A DNA stretch of 64,000 nucleotides from Nostoc sp. PCC 7524 (lineage in GTDB: Bacteria; Cyanobacteriota; Cyanobacteriia; Cyanobacteriales; Nostocaceae): assembly GCF_000316645.1 (NCBI RefSeq), contig NC_019684.1, positions 1,240,001 to 1,304,000 on the forward strand, in the 5' to 3' direction. Positions 18,222 to 27,028 of this stretch are shown here, in pieces (positions within the stretch are counted from its first letter, which is position 1; every line of letters begins with the position of its first letter). The notes under the pieces were generated by a model that searched no databases, was not told the DNA's origin, and saw only the letters and a program-made list of their open reading frames with translations. Both the position numbers and the translations under genes were made by a program.

Positions 18222-18681
18222 GGAATGGGGGCAGGGGGCAGGGGGGTAGGGGAGAATCAATATTGCCTCAGCACTGCCCACACAGTAGTTAATGATTTAA
18301 GAATATTTACTTATTTGTATCAATTTGTGATACAAATGACTGAGAATATACTGAATCAATTGATACTCTTTAATAAATACTTAAAAATATACATATAAAT
18401 TCATAGACTAATTAGTGATCATCTCTGGGTAGGATGAAATGCTTATATATCAAGCTCTACAAGTAATTTATTTGACTTTTGACAGCCTATTGACTATTGT
18501 TAAAAACATTAAATTGTATTTAAAAATACAGAATTAATGTTTAAGTAAATAGAGTATTAGTCAAATTTATTTGTGGATTTGTTAACAACAAAAATGCAAT
18601 TATGTTTAAGTAAAAAACTTGATTGTGGTTAAGTTTGCTACCATTGTCAATCATCGCTTTTCAAGTAGAGAAAGATCACCA
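18222..18681. other. 460-base spacer upstream of the first ammonium transporter
   Basis: After a short G-rich tandem tract (about 18206-18255) the spacer is AT-rich. It contains the GTA-N8-TAC promoter element described separately. No further gene is seen. Confidence 0.6.
18516..18555 (+). promoter_or_regulatory. NtcA-type promoter (GTA-N8-TAC-N20-TAGAGT)
   Basis: GTA at 18516-18518 and TAC at 18527-18529 are exactly 8 bases apart. A TAN3T box (TAGAGT, 18550-18555) starts 20 bases after TAC. This is the canonical class II NtcA-activated promoter layout of cyanobacterial nitrogen-assimilation genes. Transcription would begin near 18562, giving a leader of about 120 bases to ATG 18682. Confidence 0.75.
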
Positions 18682-20151
18682 ATGAATAAGCGTATTCGAC
18701 CTTGGCAACGCATACTGGCGCTGGCTATTAGCTCAATGATATTTGCAGTTTTTGCACCGATTGTTGTGCAAGCAGCAGATTCACCAAATTTGCAGTCTTT
18801 ATCAGAGACTACAATCAGACTGCAAGTTTCACTTGATACTACATGGGTGCTACTCACTGGGTTTTTAGTGTTTTTTATGCAAACTGGCTTTGCCATGTTA
18901 GAAGCAGGTTTTCTGCAACAAAGGAGTGTAGTCAATGTTTTACTAGAAAACTTTGTTGATGCTGCTGTAACAATCCTGGTGTGGTGGGCAGTAGGTTTTG
19001 GTATCGCATTCGGTAGCAGTGCTGGTGGGTTGTTAGGTGTAGATACATTCTTTCTGAGCCAGATGCCTGGTGCTGATGGTAGTTTTCCAATGGGTGCGCC
19101 TGGTTCTACAGCTGCGATTAACACCTATACTTTGTTCTTTTTTCAGTTTGCCTTTGCAGCTACTGCTAGTACAATTACTACTGGTGCTATGGCTGGCAGA
19201 ACGGACTTTGTTGGTGACTTAATTTACAGTGCTGTCATGGGAGCAATTAGCTACCCAATTATCGTCCACTGGGCTTGGAACGCGGAAGGTTGGTTAGCCA
19301 AACTCAGTTATCATGACTTTGCTGGTAGTTCCATTGTGCATTGTGTGGGCGGTTGGACGGGGTTAGTAGGTGCTTATTTGTTGGGGCCACGTCCTGGGCG
19401 TTCAAGTTGGGGAACACCACCACCAGCCCATAATTTAGGCTTGACGACGTTGGGAACTATGATTTTATGGTTGGGTTGGTATGGATTCAATCCTGGTTCA
19501 ACCTTGGGTGCTGGTAATCCTGGCTTAATTGGGTTGGTGACTGTTAACACCACATTGGCGGCTGGTGCAGCTGCAATATCAGCCATGATTTTGCAATATA
19601 TCCGCACCGGCAAGTGGGATTTAGCCTCTTGTCTGAATGGTTCTTTAGCTGGATTAGTGGCAATTACAGCTGCTTGCGCTTACGTTGCACCTGCGGCGGC
19701 GGTGTTGATTGGGTTAACAGGTGGAATCTTAGTAGTGTTGGGGATGGATCTGATGGAATCACTCCACATTGATGATCCGGTAGGGGCTTTTTCCGTACAC
19801 GGGATTAACGGGATGATGGGTACTCTTGCCGTCGGCTTTTTGGGACAAGCAGAACTCACCTTAAACAAAAAGGCTGGGCTATTGTTAGGCGGTGGAATTG
19901 AATTATTGGGTATTCAAATTTTAGGTGTGGTAGCGATCGCAGTTTTTACGGTTGCTTTTAGTTTTCTCATGTTTGGTGGTCTGAAAATAATTGGACGTTT
20001 GCGTGTCCATCCTGAAGGCGATCGCTTGGGTATTGATGTTTATGAACATGGTGTATCGGTATGGCCTGATGTTTATGCAATTGAAAATTTGAATGAAGCC
20101 AAAAAAAAGCCCCCAAAAACTTCAGATGTAAAAACTTTTGAGCAGGAATGA
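18682..20151 (+). CDS. amt4: ammonium transporter, Amt family (first of three)
   Basis: This 489-aa Amt/MEP/Rh channel has a signal-like N-terminus (RILALAISSMIFAVFAPIVVQA) and 11 membrane helices. Family motifs include FMQTGFAMLEAGF, the pore-lining HWAWNAEGW, FAGSSIVHCVGGWTGLVGAY and DDPVGAFSVHGINGMMG with the second pore histidine. The C-terminal tail (GIDVYEHGVSVWP) has the YGxE-like regulatory segment. I place the start at ATG 18682; an in-frame TTG at 18619 would add 21 residues that look non-coding. The name follows the amt4-amt1-amtB order I recall for Anabaena PCC 7120. An NtcA-type promoter precedes it. Confidence 0.93.
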   Translation: MNKRIRPWQRILALAISSMIFAVFAPIVVQAADSPNLQSLSETTIRLQVSLDTTWVLLTGFLVFFMQTGFAMLEAGFLQQRSVVNVLLENFVDAAVTILVWWAVGFGIAFGSSAGGLLGVDTFFLSQMPGADGSFPMGAPGSTAAINTYTLFFFQFAFAATASTITTGAMAGRTDFVGDLIYSAVMGAISYPIIVHWAWNAEGWLAKLSYHDFAGSSIVHCVGGWTGLVGAYLLGPRPGRSSWGTPPPAHNLGLTTLGTMILWLGWYGFNPGSTLGAGNPGLIGLVTVNTTLAAGAAAISAMILQYIRTGKWDLASCLNGSLAGLVAITAACAYVAPAAAVLIGLTGGILVVLGMDLMESLHIDDPVGAFSVHGINGMMGTLAVGFLGQAELTLNKKAGLLLGGGIELLGIQILGVVAIAVFTVAFSFLMFGGLKIIGRLRVHPEGDRLGIDVYEHGVSVWPDVYAIENLNEAKKKPPKTSDVKTFEQE

Positions 20152-20559
20152 AGCAGTTAGGATCATCAATTGACAAAAGTTAGCAAACAGTAGTAGTGTA
20201 TTGCACAAATTTTTCATTCATCTCCACCCAAACTGCTTACAGAAATGAGATTGACAATTTGCAGCAATCACCCTTTCCACACTTCTTTTTTGCTTCATTA
20301 AAGATTCAATGAAGAGAGACAACTGTTTAAAAAAGTACATAATAATTTCTTAAGGAGAATTAGCTAAAAATATTTACAAAAGTGTCATTTTTTTTCTAAA
20401 CTCCTACATAGGTTAATTGACTTACTACTGTACAAACAGTCAACAAGTGTCTTCATTGAAAACTATCCAAATTCACGGATTTTAAACTGTAAGACTGAGT
20501 TTTTTCTCATTAACTGGTATTGCCTGTTAAAGATAACTGGGAGGTTAGGGTTCATACTC
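20152..20559. other. 408-base spacer between amt4 and amt1
   Basis: AT-rich spacer. I found no perfect GTA-N8-TAC; the nearest matches each miss one base (GTAGTGTATTGCAC, GTATTGCCTGTTAA). No terminator, repeat or small gene stands out. Confidence 0.5.
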
Positions 20560-22146
20560 ATGTACAAACAAAAATCAAAAATAAAAAGTAGGCGAGTTTC
20601 CCCAAGGAATTACGCTAAAACAACTAAATTCACCTCAAAAACCAAGTTATTTAATCTAGTTAAGCGACTTTCTCCCAGTTGGCGAGCTTGCTTACCTTTA
20701 GCTGGTTTAATTGTGTTGGGATGGGGTTATGCAGCAGTTGCCCAAAGCCCCGCCCCAGGTCCAACAACAGCTGAATTGAAAGTTGCCCTTGACACTCTTT
20801 GGGTAGCTCTCGCCGCCTTTTTGGTATTCTTCATGAATGCTGGTTTCGGGATGTTAGAAACCGGCTTCTGTCGCCAGAAAAACGCCGTTAACGTCCTCGC
20901 CAAAAACTTAATTGTCTTTGCACTAGCCACCGTTGCTTTTTGGGTAATTGGTTTTGGTTTAATGTTCGGTGATGGCAACGATTTTATTGGGTTAAATGGG
21001 TTTTTCTTAACAGGAGTAGATAACAGTCCTGAAACCGGAGATGCTTATAAAGGTGTCTTCAGTGCTTTAAGTTGGGCTGGTGTACCCCTGGCGGCTAAAT
21101 TTTTATTCCAGTTGGTGTTTGCTGGAACCGCAGCCACAATTGTGTCTGGTGCAGTTGCAGAGAGAATCAAGTTTGTTGACTTCTTAATTTTCAGCATCTT
21201 ACTTGTAGGCATTGCCTACCCCATTACCGGACACTGGATTTGGGGTGCGGGTTGGTTAGCAGACAAAGGCTTTTGGGACTTTGCAGGTTCTACGGTAGTT
21301 CACTCAGTCGGTGGTTGGGCAGCTTTGATGGGAGCAGCCTTTCTAGGACCTCGTATCGGTAAATATCAAGATGGTAAAGTTGTGGCTCTACCCGGTCATA
21401 ACATGAGTATTGCCACTTTAGGCTGTTTAATTCTGTGGTTGGGCTGGTTTGGTTTTAACCCCGGTTCTGTCATGGCTGCTGATCCCAATGCCATTACTCA
21501 CATCGCCTTAACAACTAACATGGCCGGTGCAGTTGGTGGGATTGCTGCTACCATGACAGCTTGGTTCTACCTAGGTAAGCCTGACCTGTCAATGATTATC
21601 AACGGTATTTTGGCTGGTTTAGTGGCGATTACAGCCCCTTGTGCTTACGTCAGCATTCCCAGTGCAGTGATTATTGGTTTGATTGCTGGCGTATTAGTAG
21701 TTTTTGCTGTCACATTATTTGACAAACTCGGTATTGATGATCCAGTAGGAGCTACCTCCGTTCACCTAGTTTGTGGTGTTTTCGGAACTCTGGCAGTTGG
21801 TTTATGGTCTGTTGGGCCTGGCGTTTACTCTTGGTATGGTGAAGGACTTGGGCCTGCCAAGGGTTTATTCGCTGGTGGTGACTTAGGACAGTTAGGTATT
21901 CAGTTCCTAGGCGTGATTTCCGTTGGTGGTATGACTGTGCTTCTGAGCAGTATCTTTTGGCTCGCTCTGAAAGCTACTTTGGGTATTCGAGTCACCAGAG
22001 AAGAAGAACTGGAAGGTTTGGATATCGGTGAACATGGCATGGAAGCCTACAGTGGATTCCTCAAAGAAGCCAGTCCCGGTGGATTTGCTGAAGGTGGTCA
22101 ACCTGGTGGTTACACATCAGGTGAAGATTATTCCAGTAGCATTTAA
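20560..22146 (+). CDS. amt1: ammonium transporter, Amt family (second of three)
   Basis: This 528-aa Amt protein has a long basic N-terminal extension ahead of the signal/first helix ([20 protein letters not shown]). The core shows [57 protein letters not shown] and [17 protein letters not shown]. The C-terminal [24 protein letters not shown] regulatory tail is the target of P-II/GlnK control in this family. It continues in a Gly/Ser-rich extension. A strong terminator follows at 22174-22221. The start could be one of several codons in the basic leader. Confidence 0.95.
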   Translation: MYKQKSKIKSRRVSPRNYAKTTKFTSKTKLFNLVKRLSPSWRACLPLAGLIVLGWGYAAVAQSPAPGPTTAELKVALDTLWVALAAFLVFFMNAGFGMLETGFCRQKNAVNVLAKNLIVFALATVAFWVIGFGLMFGDGNDFIGLNGFFLTGVDNSPETGDAYKGVFSALSWAGVPLAAKFLFQLVFAGTAATIVSGAVAERIKFVDFLIFSILLVGIAYPITGHWIWGAGWLADKGFWDFAGSTVVHSVGGWAALMGAAFLGPRIGKYQDGKVVALPGHNMSIATLGCLILWLGWFGFNPGSVMAADPNAITHIALTTNMAGAVGGIAATMTAWFYLGKPDLSMIINGILAGLVAITAPCAYVSIPSAVIIGLIAGVLVVFAVTLFDKLGIDDPVGATSVHLVCGVFGTLAVGLWSVGPGVYSWYGEGLGPAKGLFAGGDLGQLGIQFLGVISVGGMTVLLSSIFWLALKATLGIRVTREEELEGLDIGEHGMEAYSGFLKEASPGGFAEGGQPGGYTSGEDYSSSI

Positions 22147-22173
22147 ATCAGTCTGTATATCTGGTTTTTGCTT

Positions 22174-22221
22174 AAAACCTGCCCCTCAAACTTTTTGTGT
22201 TCAAAGAGGTGGCAGGTTTTT
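22174..22221 (+). terminator. rho-independent terminator after amt1
   Basis: AACCTGCC (22176-22183) pairs with GGCAGGTT (22211-22218). An inner CCTC/GAGG extension continues the stem, and a T-run follows the right arm. It separates amt1 from the convergent RiPP cluster. Confidence 0.85.
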
Positions 22222-22236
22222 CTGTACCAATTCCAA

Positions 22237-22971
22237 TTACAAATTAGCTTCAGTACCAACCGCGACACAGTAAAGTGTCGCATGACGTTGACCATCAATA
22301 CCCAAAATCTGATTGACAGCCATATCTTGAAATCCACCTAGACAAAGACTACCAAGCCCTAACTCCACAGCCATGAGACAGATATTTTCAGCTTGATGAC
22401 CGGCTTCCAACAGAATAAAACGATAGCCGCGTGTACTATATTTACAGAGCGATCGCATGAAAACCCCAGTCAGAATAAACAGGGCATTGGCATTAGCAAT
22501 ATAATCCTGTTGTAATAAAGGCGTAATAAAATCTTTAGGCGTAGCTTCATTCACCCAATGTAACCCATGACGACGTGGCTCATAGTGGTATAGTCCATTA
22601 GATAAATCTTCTACTGCCTGTATAGATACAAACATCTCAATTGGAAACAGTCCACCAGCAGACGGAGCGTTCCGCCCTTCGTAAGGATTACCTTCTGCCT
22701 GACGCAACCCATTTATACCACAGGCAGCATCCAGTAATTGAGCCAATGTAATCAATGTCATGTGCGTATTTTTAAATGCTCGTACTGAATGGCGTTGTCT
22801 TAGTAAGTTGGTAAAGTAATTATCTTGTGGCACTGTCGGCAATTCCAGAACAGTCGCCTCTGGCATATACCGCATTTCTGTAGCTGGAACCCGCTTGACA
22901 TAACCTTCAGGTGGTAAAGAATTCCAGTGGTACAGTAGGGTTAACTCTAAAGGTTCGTTGATTTTGTGCAT
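22237..22971 (-). CDS. SagB-type FMN-dependent azoline dehydrogenase
   Basis: This 244-aa nitroreductase-fold protein is of the SagB family, which oxidises thiazolines and oxazolines to thiazoles and oxazoles in TOMM biosynthesis. Diagnostic segments are LLRQRHSVRAFKN (FMN phosphate site), NAPSAGGLFPIEMFVSIQ, GLYHYEPRRHGL, LEAGHQAENICLMAVELGLG and the C-terminal GIDGQRHATLYCVAVG. It is shorter than two-domain SagB proteins. It is last in a minus-strand series after the precursor, the E1-like partner and YcaO, which supports an oxidase role in the same pathway. A 169-base spacer separates it from ycaO. Confidence 0.9.
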   Translation of the reverse strand: MHKINEPLELTLLYHWNSLPPEGYVKRVPATEMRYMPEATVLELPTVPQDNYFTNLLRQRHSVRAFKNTHMTLITLAQLLDAACGINGLRQAEGNPYEGRNAPSAGGLFPIEMFVSIQAVEDLSNGLYHYEPRRHGLHWVNEATPKDFITPLLQQDYIANANALFILTGVFMRSLCKYSTRGYRFILLEAGHQAENICLMAVELGLGSLCLGGFQDMAVNQILGIDGQRHATLYCVAVGTEANL

Positions 22972-23140
22972 ATTTAGTCAATAGTTATTAGTTAAGTAGT
23001 CCTGGTGAAACAAGTTTCACCAGCCTTGTATGAAAATGTCTTTCTCCCCATGCTTCCCCTGCTCTTTCAAGCTAGGAGGCATAAGGGTTTTAAGCTGATT
23101 CATTTTTCTTAATCTCCCTCATCTCCTACTCCCCACTCCC

Positions 23141-24529
23141 TCAATCAAGCGGATGTGGGCAGGGATTCAAGCCATTTTCAATATGTCGGCTACCATAACC
23201 CATACGTTCTGGCACCTCGAACAAACGCCGAGTTCCCAGAGGCTCTTGACCGTAGCCAAAATATATGGGAGTTAATTCACTAGCTAAAGTCCTGACTACT
23301 CGAAAACCCAACCTAGCAATGTCAGGAGTGGTGACATCTACTAAATACGACTCAGCACCAACTGCACCTAACTTTTCCACTACGGTTTGTAATTTTTCTG
23401 ACTCTGCGGCAGAGGTATAAGTGGGTAAATCTTCGATGTTTTGGTATTGATGGTGGTGCAGTAAAAAGTCCAACTCACTAAGTCGTGCTGTAGTGTAGAA
23501 GAAAGCACTATGATCAGCTAAATCTTGAATATCCTCATATTTATGGAGCTTTGCACCATCTCCGGCAGCCATCCGGCTGATATCATGAGGACGTGCTTGG
23601 CAAACTTCAAAGATAGCTTTGCGAAGGGCGATAGCACCATCGAGGTCACATCCCAGTCCAGTTACAAGTGCCGGACCTTTACCAGAACGGTCAATTGCCA
23701 TTGCTGCAATCACTGGGATTTGAGTATCGGTAGTGAAATTAAAGGCTATCAACTCAATGTGAAATCGAGCATAGTTGCGAGCAATTTCAGTTTCAATCCC
23801 TGGTCTGTGCAGGAAATTAATCCGTGGCACTGGTAGGCGATTTAACCATGTAATGATTAAAGCATCACGTTCAACCAATTCACACAAACCCCTGGAAGCA
23901 GCAAACTCCACAGAAGGGCCACTGGCCATGCCATTGGTTGTGACAGGTAATATGCAATCCCCCTGTTGATGGCTACAAAAGTTGAGATAGACTGAGGCTG
24001 CGGGAATTAACACTTGCTTCTTGGTTCGCAGATTTACGGCTGTCACCCAGGAAGTTTGCATTGTGGGGTCAAAAGTCGGGAAGGGAAAATCAGGATCAGA
24101 GTATTGTTGTTCCGAAAAAGAGTAAAAAACTTGCGGTGGAACAGCTTTATCGCCCAATTCTGCGTAACTGCTGATAATTATTTGGTTGCGATCAAAAATA
24201 CTGCCACAATACCGTTCCAAGGCTTCGCCAACAGCACCCAAAATGGCTTGCTCATCAGTCATACCCTTGCCTACACCGTAGCGTAGATCATCTGGCTGTT
24301 GATAAATATTAAAATGCGCCAATTCTACCTGCCACAAAACAGGCAACTCAAACTCTGTATAAGGCTTAGTTAATCTGTCCACTGTGCGAATGATGCCAGT
24401 ATGGGGACTAACCAAGTCACGCCAACTGGGACTAACAACTGCTGTATTCACTATGTTTGCTTCCAATCCGAAGGGACTTCCAGATAAAAAAGTATGCAAA
24501 ATGTAGGGTGCGTCAGTGCCAGAAAACAT
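23141..24529 (-). CDS. YcaO-domain azoline-forming cyclodehydratase (SagD-like)
   Basis: This 462-aa YcaO protein uses ATP to phosphorylate peptide amide oxygens so that Cys/Ser/Thr side chains cyclise. ATP/Mg motifs are visible in ILGAVGEALERYCG, EFAASRGLCELVERDALI and IFEVCQARPHDIS. The C-terminus is NPCPHPLD, a PxPxP motif that lines the active site in azoline-forming YcaOs and separates this class from other YcaOs. The ATG at 24529 lies inside an inverted repeat (24503-24566), so the first dozen residues may not be native. GTG at residue 27, preceded by GGAAG, is a credible alternative start. The E1-like partner gene lies 102 bases upstream. Confidence 0.93.
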   Translation of the reverse strand: MFSGTDAPYILHTFLSGSPFGLEANIVNTAVVSPSWRDLVSPHTGIIRTVDRLTKPYTEFELPVLWQVELAHFNIYQQPDDLRYGVGKGMTDEQAILGAVGEALERYCGSIFDRNQIIISSYAELGDKAVPPQVFYSFSEQQYSDPDFPFPTFDPTMQTSWVTAVNLRTKKQVLIPAASVYLNFCSHQQGDCILPVTTNGMASGPSVEFAASRGLCELVERDALIITWLNRLPVPRINFLHRPGIETEIARNYARFHIELIAFNFTTDTQIPVIAAMAIDRSGKGPALVTGLGCDLDGAIALRKAIFEVCQARPHDISRMAAGDGAKLHKYEDIQDLADHSAFFYTTARLSELDFLLHHHQYQNIEDLPTYTSAAESEKLQTVVEKLGAVGAESYLVDVTTPDIARLGFRVVRTLASELTPIYFGYGQEPLGTRRLFEVPERMGYGSRHIENGLNPCPHPLD

Positions 24530-24566
24530 AGCTGCTCAGGAAATTATTCATACTGACGCACCCTAC
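24503..24566. repeat. 14-bp perfect inverted repeat overlapping the ycaO start
   Basis: GTAGGGTGCGTCAG (24503-24516) and CTGACGCACCCTAC (24553-24566) flank 36 bases. It has the look of a dispersed MITE-type repeat. The left arm lies within the annotated N-terminus of the YcaO gene. Confidence 0.85.
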
Positions 24567-24631
24567 TAACCATTAATTTGGGATAATTGATTTTTTGGTC
24601 TTCCCTAATTCCAAAGTAAAGGTTTGCTGAA

Positions 24632-25759
24632 TTACGAATTACGAGCTGGTGAACAATGGGGACAACCAGGCTTTTTGAGTACAACATTGTGAGTCAGCTT
24701 GGTGTTGATTAAGTCGATGTGCAGTAATTTACCATCCGTAGCAATTGGTAGACCAAGTAACAGCTTTAGGGTCTCAAGCACGAGATGACTACCAACCAAC
24801 AGATGTCCGATTGGCCAATTTTCTCGCAGTTGTGCTTGAGAACGGCGATCGCGATCTAAAAATTTTTCTAGTTCTAACTCTGCTTCCGGCAATTTAGCAC
24901 AAGCTATCGACCGCATCCGATAGCAAAGATAACAGGGAGCATCACCGCCTAAAACTAGAGGTCCAAGAGTTCCTTCAATTCCAAAAGCTCCTCCTGGTAA
25001 CAATGGACACTGCATTTTTAAACAAAGTCGGTTCAGGCGGTAAGCAAGATTCACTGATACCGCATCGGTAGCGACAATGGCTAAATCCACATCATCCAGC
25101 AATTCTGCTACTGTTTCGTCATTAGTTAAAGTATCAGTGACAGTCTCGGTTGCGGTCATACTTCCCATAGTGGCAATACGTTGAGCCGCTTCCACAGAGC
25201 GAAAATTACCCGCTTGACCAAATCCCCAGTTAGACATGATTAGGGAATCATAAGGGGATGTAGAGGCATTATCACACAAGCGCAGAAAACCAATACCAGA
25301 AGCCGCTAGATTCATAGCAGCGACAATACCTGAGCCTCCCAATCCAAAAATTGCAATACGGGCATTGGCTAATCGCTCTTCGGCATCTTGTTGCTTAAAA
25401 CCTAGTTCGTGGTAGAGACTGAGTTGAGGCTGCAATTGAGAGGGACTATATAGATTTAACCTGTCTTCTGGATGTTCTTCTACTAAGCGATTTTTAATCA
25501 AAAATTCTAAACATTCATTGAGAGAGGAATCTGTAAGTTTATCCCAGACAGCAGCGCGTATTTCTCCTATGGTACGTGTTCCATCTAGTAAAGGAAACAG
25601 CATCTTTTCTACATCTTGTAGTGCTTGACCATCTACTTTTAGCGTCCTCCGTGTGGTGTTGAATAACATTGTTTCTCTATCTTCATCAGTATCTGAAGAC
25701 ATCACACGAATGACGAGATGTTCTAGTAAACGCAGTCGCTGATTATCATTCAATTTCAT
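24632..25759 (-). CDS. RRE-E1-like TOMM partner protein (leader-binding cyclodehydratase component)
   Basis: This 375-aa protein is a SagC/ThiF-like partner of YcaO. Residues about 35-100 form a winged-helix RiPP recognition element (TRRTLKVDGQALQDVEKMLF, then TIGEIRAAVWDKLTD) that binds the precursor leader. The rest is an E1-like Rossmann domain with ARIAIFGLGGSGIVAAMNLA. Four zinc-binding cysteines come from CYLC and the C-terminal CPHC. In this class adenylation is degenerate and the protein serves to present substrate to YcaO. It lies 264 bases downstream of the precursor gene and 102 bases before ycaO on the same strand. Confidence 0.9.
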   Translation of the reverse strand: MKLNDNQRLRLLEHLVIRVMSSDTDEDRETMLFNTTRRTLKVDGQALQDVEKMLFPLLDGTRTIGEIRAAVWDKLTDSSLNECLEFLIKNRLVEEHPEDRLNLYSPSQLQPQLSLYHELGFKQQDAEERLANARIAIFGLGGSGIVAAMNLAASGIGFLRLCDNASTSPYDSLIMSNWGFGQAGNFRSVEAAQRIATMGSMTATETVTDTLTNDETVAELLDDVDLAIVATDAVSVNLAYRLNRLCLKMQCPLLPGGAFGIEGTLGPLVLGGDAPCYLCYRMRSIACAKLPEAELELEKFLDRDRRSQAQLRENWPIGHLLVGSHLVLETLKLLLGLPIATDGKLLHIDLINTKLTHNVVLKKPGCPHCSPARNS

Positions 25760-26023
25760 AGGCTTTTTACTTTCCCAAATACCAGAAATGTAAGAATATT
25801 CTTTGGGAGATAAGTTGATATTAAAAAACGAGCGATCGCTTCAAATAACTTTAAGCAATTAATATCTATATTTTCCTACTGATATCATGGCGATATTAGG
25901 TAATTTATTTGGCATTGAACTAAAAATTATTACCATGACATCAGCAGTTAAGAATAATTCGCCAAGAAAGAATTAACTAAAGCAACAGTTTTTAGTTTGG
26001 CAGATGGTTCTAAATTTGTAATC
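25760..26023. other. 264-base spacer between the precursor and E1-like genes
   Basis: AT-rich spacer with no convincing frame on either strand; a 13-codon frame at 25937 is too short to support. I see no second precursor here. Confidence 0.5.
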
Positions 26024-26365
26024 TTAGTATCCAAATCCCATATCGGAATCTTCCTCAGTTACAGCTGATGCTGATGCAACGCCACAGCCTCCACATTTAC
26101 TACAGCCTCCACATTTACCACAGCCGAAACATCGACCACAGCCGAAACATCGACCACAGCCGAAACATCGACCACAACCGCCACATCGACTACAGCCAAA
26201 ACAACTAGCACATCTGTTGCCCATAGGGGCAAGCAGTCCCTGACTAGCTAACTTTTCCCAAGTTGCTCTTTCTTGATCAGACAGCAGAACCTGCTCTAGT
26301 TTATCTTCGCTGTCTACTAAACGCATTTCTATGGTTTTTTCGGTCAGTGTTTTTTCTGCAAGCAT
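26024..26365 (-). CDS. Cys-Xaa-Xaa-repeat TOMM/RiPP precursor peptide
   Basis: This 113-aa peptide has a leader of about 50 residues (acidic and helical, ending [12 protein letters not shown]). The core has 15 cysteines at residues 52 to 94, one at exactly every third position, with Gly, Arg, Lys, Phe and Ser between them (RCFGCG units). A short acidic follower ends DMGFGY. The layout is that of heterocycloanthracin-type precursors of Bacillus, whose cysteines become thiazoles. I place the start at ATG 26365, where AAGGAG lies 9 bases upstream; an ATG two codons earlier (26371) is only 3 bases from it. The modifying enzymes follow on the same strand. No Gly-Gly protease site is evident. Confidence 0.92.
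   Translation of the reverse strand: MLAEKTLTEKTIEMRLVDSEDKLEQVLLSDQERATWEKLASQGLLAPMGNRCASCFGCSRCGGCGRCFGCGRCFGCGRCFGCGKCGGCSKCGGCGVASASAVTEEDSDMGFGY
26118..26189. repeat. 18-nt tandem repeat in the precursor core
   Basis: Three identical 18-nt units CCACAGCCGAAACATCGA occupy 26118-26135, 26136-26153 and 26154-26171. A diverged fourth unit lies at 26172-26189. Each encodes one six-residue GRCFGC unit on the minus strand. Identical adjacent units suggest copy-number change by slippage. Confidence 0.95.
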
Positions 26366-26371
26366 TGTCAT

Positions 26372-27028
26372 TTACTCCTTGTCAATTCAACTCTCATACT
26401 CTGTCTGACAATCTGTTTCAGATTCGCCAATAGCCTTGATGGTGTTAATCTGTTAACCATCTATAGAAGAGTAGGTATAAGAATCAGTGAGGAAATTATT
26501 GATATTCTTCTATTAGTAGAGTTAACAAGAAACATCAAGAATACTATTGAGAGTATTGCTGGTTCGCAAAAATTACCAATCACTTGCATTTAATTGCAAC
26601 GCTATTCTCAATGAGCTTTCACTCTCACTTAAGTCCGCCTATTATAAACAAACTGTTGCTTTTGGTTGTCATTGCAAATAACTGAATTTAGCAAAGTTTT
26701 GCAGACTCCAACTAATATCTACAATAGCTACTTATTCAGATTTTTATTCTTTCTTTGGTAGTTTATTATTATTTTATGATTATGTCTTTAGGAGTATTGT
26801 TTTTATTCTTTCTCAAACTAAAGTTATATATAGTGGCATTATCTATAAAATCTAGAATAAGATTTGGATTGTTTGCATATTATGTAAGGTCTATTCATCT
26901 ACACGTAAGTGATAGCTAATATCAATGATATTCACTTTGATTGAGTGATAAATATAGCAATTCATCAAAAATCAGCAAATACAGTAGAAAAAATTATTAA
27001 ACGCCAAATAAACAATAGGTTGCGATGA
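26372..27028. other. 657-base divergent spacer between precursor and exporter genes
   Basis: Very AT-rich, without a supported gene. It should carry the promoters for the precursor-led minus-strand genes and for the plus-strand ABC transporter. I found no GTA-N8-TAC site and no clear inverted-repeat operator. Confidence 0.55.

Noticed and set aside
25760..27028. A second RiPP precursor near the TOMM enzymes
   Set aside because: No further Cys-, Ser- or Thr-rich small frame with a ribosome-binding site was seen on either strand.
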